Shown in pieces: positions 26,301-37,000 of a stretch of 64,000 nt of DNA. A model generated the notes under the pieces. It saw only the letters and a list, made by a program, of their open reading frames with translations, had not been told where the DNA came from and ran no database searches. Position 1 is the stretch's first letter. Each line of letters opens with the position of its first letter. The stretch covers positions 661,575 through 725,574 of the forward strand of contig NW_006763140.1 in the NCBI RefSeq assembly GCF_000264905.1. The letters are read 5' to 3'. The stretch is from Stereum hirsutum FP-91666 SS1. Taxonomy: Eukaryota > Basidiomycota > Agaricomycetes > Russulales > Stereaceae. The position numbers and the translations under genes were made by a program.

Positions 26301-27571
26301 CCGGGTCACGGTGTTGCCCGTGAGATCTGTGTACGTTGAATGACGAGTGGCGAGCGACGAGTCCGGGGAAGTGAGATCGGGGCTCAACTTGCACAGACTC
26401 AAAATAACCTGCAGGAAGCGGGTGGTTTGGGCATTCTGCGTGGGATTCACACGCGTATGGAAGCAGAATCCAGAAGTCAAAGCTAAAACCGAGGCCCGCG
26501 AATTCAAGCTTCAAAGCTCCAGAGCCGAAACCGCGGCTGGGGAGCAGGAGAATAGGCGGATGACATGGAAGTGGAAGATGGGATGGGATGATTTCGACTG
26601 AGCGATTCAGAGTTCGCGTGGTTTGCGTGGTTTCAAGGTTTGAAGCTCCAAGAAGCGGAGTCTGACTCCGCGATTCAGAGGAATCGAAGGAGGAATTGCT
26701 CATAGTGAAGCTTTCAGGGGCGCTCGGCCTGGTGGAGGTGACCGAGTGAGTCAAAAAAGAAGACAGACTATAGCTATCGCAGTAAGAAGAGAGCTGTCAG
26801 TGCAATCCAGAGGAACGCGCTTGGGGAGGGAGATGAAGATCGTGAGAGGGAGGTGAGAATATGTTCTTCCTGGTCACGGTTCTGGGTTCTCGTTATTTTC
26901 ATTTCCCGTTCCACTGTTGTTCAGTCGAGTCAGAACCAAACATGAATGAAAGCAGTTCGCGAACCGTCTCGCGAACCACAACTAACGTCTGTGGAAAACC
27001 CCAGGATGCCGTGAGCCTGCACCACTCAACATGACTTGGCATGACGTCCATGTTCGTGGTTCCAACGTTGATAGCCTAGGACACGAAATCAAACAATAAC
27101 AAACAGAGACAATAACATCGCCAATCTCACGGTCAGAAAAGTCAATTGCAGGGTTTGATAGTACTGCCTAAGCAGAATACAATTCGTCAAATACCAAACA
27201 TGATCACATCGAAGCCCATGGGCAATAATCCATGGCCTATACGAGGCGGTCCGGGCTGACGTGGAAAGTAGGGTAAGTCAGTAATGGTCTTGGAAAAGTG
27301 TAAGTCACGGGGTACACACCGCTGCTCTTTCTATAGAGAATTTATTCCTATCCAAAATATCTGCCAAACCCTTGTGGGTGCAAGCTGGCATGATACGTGT
27401 GGCGTAACCTCCGCCAACCAACCTGTCGTGCACACGGCAATCATCCATAGCATGGTGATGAAGGCCGCAGAGATGCGATCGCGAGACTTCACATCCAAGC
27501 TCACCCAGAGCAAAGCAACCGTAGAGCCCTGCTCCCTCCAGCAGCTCAGATAATCCACAGCAGATGCAACC
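23344..27571. other. 4.2-kb gene-free stretch
   Basis: I find no gene here. Open frames at 24670-25127 (both strands) and 26127-26754 (minus) are not recognisable, and neighbouring sequence has many stops in all frames. It could hold decayed genes or long regulatory DNA; composition is not obviously shifted. Confidence 0.45.
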
Positions 27572-28310
27572 TTAGAAACTTAGCCCCTGTGGCTCCTGTG
27601 GCCCAACCCCCCGACTAACATCAACCTTCCAGATCTTCTTCCCACCGCCGCGTCCTTCCGAAGGCCCGTTTACCGTACTATCCATGTTCATTCCATCGTC
27701 TTGTCCGATTTCGCCTCCTGGACTCGAATTGGCGCGGAGACTAGGCTTGATGCCGAGGGATGCACATAGGACTTTGTAGCGAGAACGGATTTGGCGCTGC
27801 AGGGACGATATATCCAGTTCAGAAGACGGCGAAGATGTAGCGCTCAGTATTTCGGTATGTGATGTGGAGGAAGGAGCGGCAGGGGCAGGGGCAGGGGAAG
27901 GATTTGTTGCGGGAAATTGGGCAAGGAGGGAGAGAAGGTGGCGGGCATGGTGAATTGCACGTCTAAATGTCTGGTAATTAGTAAAGGCGAAGGCAGTTAG
28001 TGTGTACAGCACGCACTCATTCACATTTGTCCCATTCGAGGTCTGGCTCTCCGCGACTGTGATCCAGAACTTTGCGAATCCGGTATAAAAACCCATCTCC
28101 TCCCACATCTCGAATCCTTTCTCGCGGCCAAGCGCCCGACCTTCGATGAGGCCGTGAATGCGGCCGTGTGTATGACCATCGGCATAGCCTTCATCGTAGA
28201 ACCTGAGAGAGAGTATGAATGGCCAGAAAGACATTTTGGAAAAGGTACACGAAAACGCACGACTGCTCGAGGTTAACCAGAGATTCGAGGTCAAAATTTG
28301 TGGCGTCCAT
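27572..28310 (-). CDS. LTO1: LTO1/Yae1-domain protein, Fe-S assembly adaptor
   Basis: Three exons on the minus strand: 28310-28261, 28202-28017, 27962-27572, giving 208 aa. The middle exon carries the Yae1/Lto1 deca-GX3 signature, a glycine every four residues: GYADGHTHGRIHGLIEGRAL followed by GREKGFEMWEEMGFYTGFAKFW. In yeast Lto1 forms a complex with Yae1 that delivers the ABC protein Rli1 to the cytosolic Fe-S assembly targeting complex. The C-terminal half is Pro/Ser-rich and low complexity. The last residues are GLSF, which fits the C-terminal tripeptide ([LIM]-[DES]-[WF]) used by CIA clients and adaptors. The acceptor of exon 3 is the second AG (TTTAG at 27963), because only that one restores the frame. 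The gene is divergent from the WHI2-like gene, 287 bp apart. Confidence 0.87.
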
Positions 28311-28597
28311 AGTGAGCTTGTTGTTATTCCAAGTACAGTGATAGGCTTTTCCAGAGTACAGAAAAAAAAACAGCGCAGACTAAGATACACAGAGAATATC
28401 TGTGGGGGTACGATGGCTAGGGAGAAGAGACGATAATATTTTGAATTCCTGATAAATCACTGTTCCGAGGATGTGGCGCAGGCATCCCCCCCGCGCGTGG
28501 CCGAGAGGCTCACAACGGCCTTCGGCGCCATCCCGTCGTTGTCTTCGCCCCCATCGTGCACGACGTCGGCGCCGTATAAATACCCAGCACAGCGAGC
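28311..28597. promoter_or_regulatory. Bidirectional promoter region LTO1 / WHI2-like
   Basis: A 287-bp spacer between two divergent start codons. TATAAATA at 28575-28582 faces the WHI2-like gene but sits only 16 bp before its first ATG. That favours the second in-frame ATG at 28616 as the real start, or use of another initiation site. Confidence 0.5.
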
Positions 28598-29910
28598 ATG
28601 GCCACCGCAGCAACGATGTCTTCCTCACCCATCACCCAGGTCTCCCAGGTCCCCACCCAGGCTCACCTCCAACCGCCTCTCCTCACCCGTCTCTCGCTCG
28701 ATTTGCGCGGCAAGCGCTTCTCTGTCGACCGCGAGACGATCATGAACCTGCCTGAATCTGTTCTTCTATGTCTCTTTCCAAACGGCCTGGTGCTCAGCAG
28801 ACAGTCGGTTGCGCTCACGGGGACAGACACGGGTGACAACTCTGAGGAAGAGGAGTTGTACGGCGTTGACGTGCGTATTTTGTCCTATATATCCCTGGCT
28901 TGTAGTCTAACTTTGCCGGCCATTCGCATTGGATGTTGCCTACAGTTTGACCCAGAATGCTTCTCATATGTCCTTCAATTCTTCCGTACCGCACAAGACG
29001 CATTCTACGGCACCGAAACCTCCCCGGGTCTGCTCTCATTTCAACAACATCTCCTCTCTCCCACCGACGGGCATCCGTCCTCCCCAAACGAATACGGCGG
29101 CTCGAGCGGCTCGCAAAACCCTCTTCTGTCCAAACAAGCCATCATCGTGCTCCGCGAAGAACTCGAATACTTCTCCATTCCGCCTAAGGATCAGGCGGGT
29201 AACCTCGATGGCACGATTTCGGCCCAGAAGATCGGGACGGACGCGAGCGGGTTGGCGAATGCGGGCTTGCAGGAGTTGAAGAAGATGTGTGGGAATTATC
29301 TGTTGGACAAGAAGAATATCTTCACTGCGTTGCAGAGGAACGTGAACAAGGAGAACAATATTGCAGAGCAGCATCTGATTGACATGCTTTGCATGAGGTA
29401 CGTCTTCTTTGCCTTGTCTATTCTAGCATCGAAATGTTTCAGTGTATTGCATGTTGTTTCGGGTATCTGACCGATCTTTGGGTGTATAGCGGATTTGACC
29501 GCGATGACGAGTGGGGTTACCGTGCTCTCGAGCCGTCCCGTTGTTGCATATCCTCCATCGCCCTCGTCCTCCTAAAGACCGGAATCACACACTCCACGTC
29601 GGCAACGGGAGAGAGGGACGTGAAAGTGGACTACTCGCAAATGGGGACCGCGCAGAAATTGCTTCTCTTCTGGAGGAAACCTGCGGTGAGTTTCATCTAT
29701 TGCACGGAATTCACCGGCCATTCGGAGGTGCTGTAGTCTGGATAATGGAAGCTCATCTGGCATTCGGTTTTTCAGAGAAAATGTTGGTGGGATGGAATCC
29801 AGGTCGATGACCTCAAGCCTGCAAGCGAAGGACCAGACGCCCTTACTGGACTCACTAATGTCAAACTCTGGGCAAGGCGGGTTTGGACTCTGGAACTCTC
29901 CCTTGTCTGA
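28598..29910 (+). CDS. WHI2: Whi2-like BTB/KCTD-family regulator
   Basis: Four exons: 28598-28870, 28946-29397, 29490-29685, 29776-29910, giving 351 aa. Residues from about 30 form a BTB/T1-like domain: RLSLDLRGKRFSVDRETIMN, then LPESVLLCLFPNG, then VDFDPECFSYVLQFF. This is the pattern of Whi2, the fungal KCTD-like protein that with Psr1/Psr2 phosphatases controls the general stress response and restrains TORC1 under amino-acid shortage. The C-terminal part has conserved aromatic blocks (SGFDRDDEWGYRAL, KLLLFWRKPARKCWWDGI). Splice junctions keep phase 0 or 2 without stops. Met7 (28616) is an alternative start because a TATA box lies just upstream of the first ATG. It pairs head to head with LTO1. 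Confidence 0.8.
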
Positions 29911-30899
29911 TGGACCATCCATTCTTCCCTTGACACCTTTTGATACGACGGAAGCTCTGGAGAAGACCGCAAATCAAGGGGGACAGTCGTGCGGGTAGTC
30001 AGAGAGGCTTACAGCGTCGTCGTTCACGGACGTTTTACATATCCGCCTCAAATGTCTCCAACTTCCCCGGCCCCTTCCGACCGTTTCCTCTTCCACACAT
30101 CATTCAGCTTACCCGTTCCTGCTTCGTGTCTACCCTCTTATCATCGCATCAGCGCCACGCATACCTTTCCGCCTCTTCTCGTCTCTTTGGATTCAGTATT
30201 TATCTTGTTCGTGTCTAGGCTCTCCTGCAACGCAAAACAATTTACGCTCACCTTCTTTCCCAGCCTCAAACTCAAAGCCTTTCTCCGCCCTCATCGTCCT
30301 TCGCTTTTGCATCATCTTGCCCCCGATTTCATTCGGTTCTGGTCTACTTTCTATCTCTACTGTTCCTCTCACGTCTCTCCTACTGCTATCTCTTTCGTCA
30401 CGGATACCCCTTACAACCAGTACTTGCAGTCGACCGCATACATGTTTTTTTTTTCTTTCTCCCCTCCTTTCTATACACTCTTCTTTCTTTCGCTCCTGCA
30501 TGTATCAGTGATCACTAGCCCCTCCATCAAGACGACTGAAGTTCTCAGGTATCCTTCTCCTCCTAATAAACGATGCTATAGGTAATAGTGGTTGCTTTGG
30601 TATTTATCAAAATATTTGCGCAACGGGATGTCATGGACAGAACATGGATCTGAATCTGGATACATACGAGGGCTCAGAGTTGTGGCCCTGCCAGCTTCGC
30701 CCAATGCTTCCTCGCTCATAATCAATAAAATTAACGACGTTCAGCAAGTCTTTCATGACTGCTATATCATGCTTCACGTTATCATGTTTATCAGACAGTC
30801 TTGCCCAGTGCCCACCCAGGAGTCGAAAGTCGGAGTCCTCAAGCTGTTTCTCGGCCAACAGCGCGCCACACTGTTCCTTTTCCGGTCATGTGACTGACG

Positions 30900-30927
30900 C
30901 GCCAATCACGTAACGTGTCGATTGGCG
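30900..30927. promoter_or_regulatory. Dyad CCAAT / ACGTG promoter element
   Basis: A perfect 8-bp inverted repeat CGCCAATC (30900-30907) and GATTGGCG (30920-30927) flanks an inner perfect CACGT-A-ACGTG dyad (30907-30917). It lies 118-145 bp before the DUF3638 start codon. CCAAT boxes bind the HAP/NF-Y complex and CACGTG-like sites bind bHLH factors; two nested symmetries in 28 bp are unusual. Confidence 0.6.
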
Positions 30928-30939
30928 AACGCGGTGAAG

Positions 30940-30945
30940 ACGCGT
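30940..30945. promoter_or_regulatory. ACGCGT (MCB-like) element
   Basis: A single ACGCGT 100 bp upstream of the DUF3638 start codon. In yeasts this hexamer is the Mlu1 cell-cycle box; one copy alone is weak evidence. Confidence 0.3.
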
Positions 30946-31044
30946 TTGCGGCAACCGCGTCCCTCTTCTTCGTCTCCATCCACCATCTACGCGTCCACCG
31001 CCACTTCCTTCCCTTCCTCTTCTCCTTTTCTCCTTACCACCGTC

Positions 31045-34000
31045 ATGGCCGACGGCACACAACCCAGTGCCCCCACCACGGCCAACGGTCACCACCCCAG
31101 CATCTCCGTTACAGCTACCACGACGACCGACCCCGCAATCCTAGAACAAGTCGTTAATCATGTTTTTTTACCCCCCAAACTGCCTTCTGCCGCGCCAGAT
31201 GACGATACCGAACGAAGCGTTAATTTGTTGATGCTGGATGAGACGGACGCGGCCGCGAGGGCCTTTAGGATGTTTTTACCGCACGAGCAGAGAAAGCCGT
31301 GGACACAGATTTGTAGGATGTTGCTTTGGATGAAACAGGCTGCGAAGGCACCGCTTGAGGCGACGAAGCTGTCGGAAACTTTGAAGTCGATGCTGCCGGG
31401 AGGTGTGTATTCTCCTTGTCCTTTTTACGCCTTTTCTGTCTTTGTCTTTGTCTTTGTTTTGCGTCTCCGTGGACTAGATGGTCTTTTTCTGATGTGTGAC
31501 ATTTTGATCTTTTTGCAACAGATGTATTGGCTCTACATGTTCGCGCTCAGAACGCGGCGATTATTATTCGAATGGAGCAAGAAGCGACTGTATTCGAGGT
31601 CTTTGAGGTTTCGCCCCTCGCTTCGGAGGTCATAGCGGCGAAGGGCAAGCTTATTCGAGCGTTCCCTGGTCCGACTGTTGAGGTTCCGACGACAACAGTA
31701 TCCAGTCAGGAATTTCGAGACGAGTTCTCTTCCTTCATCGCTCAGATGGACATAGACATTTTGGATGAGGTCGTGAAGAGGACAAGGACGAAAACTGGAA
31801 TAAGGGAGGAGAAGGAGACGGCAGATCCTAAGTATATTTCCGAGGTAAGCCTTCCTTTCTCCATCCCTTTGATTACAAGATATTTATTAACGAGTCGTAT
31901 ATTCTAAATGTCCAGCTGTTGATCGGCATCCTGCGCGGAATGGGTAAAATCGCCGACGTTCGTCGTGTCGTCAAACGCATCGCAGACGACTCTGTGTTCA
32001 AAAGCTCCGGGAAGCCATGGCGCAGATCGAACATGTGGCTCATCCTCCGTGTAGCTATCCAGACGACTCTCGACGATGTGCACGCATATAAATCCTTCAT
32101 GCTCTTTCTCCACGCGAAACTCCTCAACACATCTCGCGAAGCAAAGTTCAACAGTGACCTACTCTTCGCTATGCGGGCGAAGATGAGCCGACGATTATTC
32201 AAGCTCGGAACGCATGCTCCCAATTTCGTCGTCAAGGAGGTAAAGGAGTCTGGCGAGGCGACTGAGGTTTTGCTTCAGAAACGGTGGACGACTGTTCAGG
32301 AGAAGGCGGCAGAGTCGGCCCCTTGGCAGCCCGAAGACCTTCAGTTACTGGCCAATACAGCGATCACACTCCCCAACTCCCGTTCCTACATCTCCGGCGC
32401 TCTACATCCTCCAACGGGCCATAACAAGTCGAACGTTTTCAATCCGAACCACCACCCGCGCCTCAACTCGGTCACCAAGTTCGAAAAATTCGCAAAGGAT
32501 AATAACGTGCTGACGCACGCCGTAGCGAAGGAGAAATACGTCGCGCTCGGCGATTTCGAACAAGCTGTCGCAGAGAATCTAGACGAGTGGGTCCGCAGCA
32601 AGATTACGGACGATGAGGCGTCCGATGTGGCGTGTAACGTCGTGTCCTCGTGCTTGACCCAGTACTACAGGGCCGCTTCGACACTATACGAGAAGGACGC
32701 GGAGGAGCAGTCCGTCATGTTGTTGACTGTTATGGAGCTGTGGGTGGCGCTGGACAAGCTCGCGACGGCTGCGTGTCCGTTGTTGGAACAATATTCTCCT
32801 GAGATCCCGGCCAATTTTCTCGATCCGCTTCTTTTGCGACAGGCGCAGGCTATCGAGCGCGCGAATAACGTCGAGAGGTACCTCCGCGGACGCCACGACC
32901 TCATTGTACAAGACACACCGGTCTTCTCTGACGCGATCGACTCCTCGTCGTTCGCCTACAAATACTTCGAGGAGTCCGCGCGAATGAAGGCGACAAAGAA
33001 GACCATCGAGGAGGTCGCCCAAAGGCGGAAAGCGGAGAAAGGAGCCGAGCTCGACCGTCTGAACGCGGAGTATGCTTCACTCATGGCGCAAGCCGACACC
33101 GTTGGCCACAAGACGTTCGAGAACGACGACGGGCTCCGGATCCACGTCAAGCGCGGCTGCAGGAAATGTGACCTCGAAAATAAAGCGAGCGCGTTGAAGA
33201 TCAAGGTGTACGAGTGGCCGCTCCCGGAGGACGAGGAGCGGGTGCGTCGAATCGTGTTCGAATTGCAGGTCCCGCCTGCGTTTGCGTTTTGGAGAGACGT
33301 GACTTACAAGATCCTCGTCGATATCGGGGCGAAGGAGCCAAGGGATAAGAGTACGGCGCAGGTGGTGATTTCGGATTACGAGGGACTGATGGATTGGGTC
33401 GTTCATCCGCATGCACCGAGGGTGACGCTGGGTTCGCCGGTGAAGTCGTATACAATGTCGGTTGAAGCGGAGAAGAAGATTCCTGCAGACGAGGCGAGCG
33501 TCATTGTCAACAATGGGCTCAAGTTTCAGCTGTTCGATACCCTCGGCAAGTCGTGGGCTTCTCATCCTATCGACACTCCGGATATCAGGAGATTATGCAC
33601 ACTTTCGATTCCCGAGACGAGTCCGTACGCGTACCTCCAATACAGCGTCGAGAACACCACACATCAGCACAACCACGTCATCGCGACTCAGCACCTGTGT
33701 CCGAAGGCTTTGGATCTCCACGAGCACCACGCGTTTGCTTCATTGCGATGTGGATCTCTACTTCAGTGGATGAATATACTCCGCGAGATCGCGTCTAACG
33801 CGCTCACGTTCAATCGGGAAGAAGTTCATACGCTGATTACGCAGGCTGCGTGGCAGATTGGGGCCTTTTCGAAGACGGATAATCGGAGGGAGTGGCATGT
33901 GGATCTTGGGAGGAAGGAGTTTGGGAAGGTTTTGCTTGAGCAGTTACGGAAGCTGTTGCAACGGGTGAGGTCGAATTGGCTCGAGGGTGTTACTGTTAGG

Positions 34001-37000
34001 ACTATCGGTGCGTTTCGTGAAATTTCCCCGTCGTTCTTAGTCTCATGTACACTTTGCAAAATAGCGCTCCTTGTCTCGCGTCTCCTCGCCACCGCCACTC
34101 AAGGCGAGATTCTCGAAGGGTCGTATGCTCTTCTCCGCGAAGTACGAGGAGTAGCCCTCCAATGGACTCGAGAGCTTGCCGAAAAGCTCCAGGGAAGCCA
34201 CGAGGAAGATCAAGTCGCTCAGTACCAGGTTCGAGTCTGCGAGATGGCGGCAACTTGTCGTGCGACGTACGACGTCGACCCGCAGCACGTCAGCGAGGTC
34301 TGCCATACTCCCGAAGACATCGCCGTTCTCGTCGAATGCGCCATCACTGTACACAACAACACGCCAGCTTCGTTCAGCACGGCTCCCACGGAGCTCAAGA
34401 AACTACTCGCTCGGGATCGACGTCTCGCGCATCGTCTCGAATCACACCTCGCTCAAAGTATTGAGGCGGATCGGACTGGACTCGATAAGGCTATTCAAGC
34501 GCTATGGGCGAGTTATCTCCCTGGTGCGGCGTCTTGGAAGGCGGTCGAGGGGAGTCCACGTTGGTGGAGGACAAGGACGGATCTGCAGAACGGTCAGAGT
34601 GCTCAGCGTATACATATTAATCTTCTGTCGGGAGAGCTGTTGATTGCGGGGAAGCCGCTCGGTCGTTTACCCCGCGAGATGGTTAGTTCACAGACTTATA
34701 GTCGCATTTTTGGACAGGTACGTTCGACTAGTTCGCAAAGAAGTGTCTCCCTTTTCGCTGAATTTACTTTTATTTTTATCTTATCTATTCCTTCTAGAAA
34801 GTACTTGACGTTGTACCCTCGGATAGACCTGGCATGTCCTTCGCCACTCGGACTTTACTGGGCGACTACCAGGTAATTATCGCAAAGCCTTCTCAAATAT
34901 TCCGTTATCGTACTAATATATCTAACGTGACTGTAGATTTACTTCGGCCACCGCCCAAATAACCCCGACGAACTGATCGTCCAAGCCAGACACGATAATA
35001 AATTCCTGGAACTGATCCCTCACGAGCAATTCACCGAAGATATCCCTTCCTTCCTGCTCTCCGACTACGCCCACTGGCTAGACCCCTCGACCCGCACGGT
35101 AGACTTCCGTCCTCTCGCCTCAGTATGGGATCCCGCCTCGTGCGAGTGGAGGCTTAACTTCTCCGATTCTCCAAAGAATACCTCCACCCTCATCAAGGTA
35201 TCATCTTCAGAATGGCTCATCGACGTCCATAGCCCCACCTTCGAGATGATCGCGACACGCCTCGCTCATTTAGAGGCCGAAGAATACATCACTATCACTT
35301 ATGGATCGATTACCCACCGTCTGTTGGTAGACCTTCCGCGTTTACGGCTCTCCTTCGCTTTGAACGAGGAACATCAACTGGAGTCGCAGAACATGCCAGG
35401 CTTGATCGTGGACGATAACCAGTCTTGTGGGACGCTGTTTGGACTTCGGAATCGGCTTGTGCTTTGCTCGAAGGACCCGCTCGCTAGGCAGCTACCCTTG
35501 TCTCGTCGAGTCCTCGTGCCACACGGTGAGGTGAAAGCAGCACAGACTGAGAAGCACGTCGTCATAGCTATCAATCCTGGTCAAGCCCGTCGGGTCACAT
35601 ATCACGAGTATCTTATCGACACCGACCTTGGTTGTCTGAAGAGCACTGTTAGTTTAACGAGCAGGTCAGTTCACATCCAGTCAATCTGAGCGTTCTATAT
35701 ATTGAACATTTTGGGTTTCAATTGAAGACTCTTCAAGGTTTATCTCCATGCCCTCACCAGCCACTGTCTTCCCGACCCTTTGTTGGGCCGTACCGGTACG
35801 GAGGAGGCTTTGGCGGAGCTCGAGTCAGCATCTTGTCGATCGTTCCAAAGGCTCGACGTCGCCGACGCTGAACTCCTGCGCAAGATCGGCGCGCTTACTC
35901 CCAATCGCACGAGTCCATCCTCTGGCGCCAATCCGAATGACAAGGGCTCAAAGACTATGCAGAAGATCGACTGGCTTCAGATCGCACCACTCTCTCAGCA
36001 TCACGGCTTCGTACGGGCCACAAAATCCATCATCGAGCTCGCCAAGCGTTTGGAGATTTTCCAGAACGAGAAGGTCGAGCTGAACCCGTATGTCATCAAG
36101 CGGGACGAAAATCTACTCGAGCGAGCCTCCCGTCGAAACTCCATTTATTATTCGTGGTCCACCCCGTTCACTGAGTTGGAGTCCGACGTAGAGCCAGATG
36201 TCGAGTACGTCTCGAGGGATGCGCTACTTGATGGGGCGGACGACCGCGAGTACAGGATCTATAAGGTCTCAAAGTTCGCGCAAAGCCCTGAAGAGGACCT
36301 CGCTTATACGTCGCATTCTTTGCTGGGCATGATGAAAAACTGGAAGTTACCGATTGAAGCATCGTCCGAGGAGAACTGGTCCTTGTCATACTCTCGCGAC
36401 TGGCTCCAGCCTCCCTCTCTGGCATCCATCTGGCTTGCGATCTACGAACTCTGTGTTTCGAATGGCAATACTGATTCTAAGCGCACTCGCATGCAGCTCA
36501 CGTTCAGTCTTTCGGCGTTCAAGTTCGGTGCCCCTGAACACAAGGACCTCATACCCGTCATCCTCGCTTTTGCCCACAACCGTAAGCTCGCACAGCAGAA
36601 TATCCTTCCGCCGCAAGACATCGATAGGTATAATCTCGCGGATGGATTTGAGCCGACGCAAGATAGGATTGAAGCGCTCATACTCCGACACCGGCTTGAT
36701 GTCAAGGGGACGCCTGCTTGGTTCGGTCCCAAGGAGGCTGGCGAATCTACGAGGTCACAGCGAGCACGGCAGCGTCGTGAATGGTCGACTAAAACAACTG
36801 CGAAAGGTAAGTGTCGTGTAACTGTCTAGTCTTTTTCTCTTCTCTGATGTCACCTGTATTGCAGCATTGATGTGGGCGAAGGCGATCGTTGATCAATGGC
36901 AGAACTTGACCCTACCGCCGCCCGGCGGTGACTTTGCCTCTTGGTTTTCTGTCGCCCCGTGCAAAGAGTCTGTGCAAGCGTATCTCCGTAGCTGCCACAA

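Larger units (their letters stand above)
29911..31044. other. Intergenic region upstream of the DUF3638 gene
   Basis: The left 650 bases are T/C-rich (WHI2-like 3' flank) with no coding sequence. The right 150 bases form a compact promoter with dyad CCAAT boxes (30900-30927), an ACGCGT element (30940-30945) and a pyrimidine-rich leader. Confidence 0.5.

Noticed and set aside
26134..26754. 206-codon open frame on the minus strand
   Set aside because: No recognisable domain; the overlapping frame 26127-26507 is equally open, as expected by chance in stop-poor DNA.
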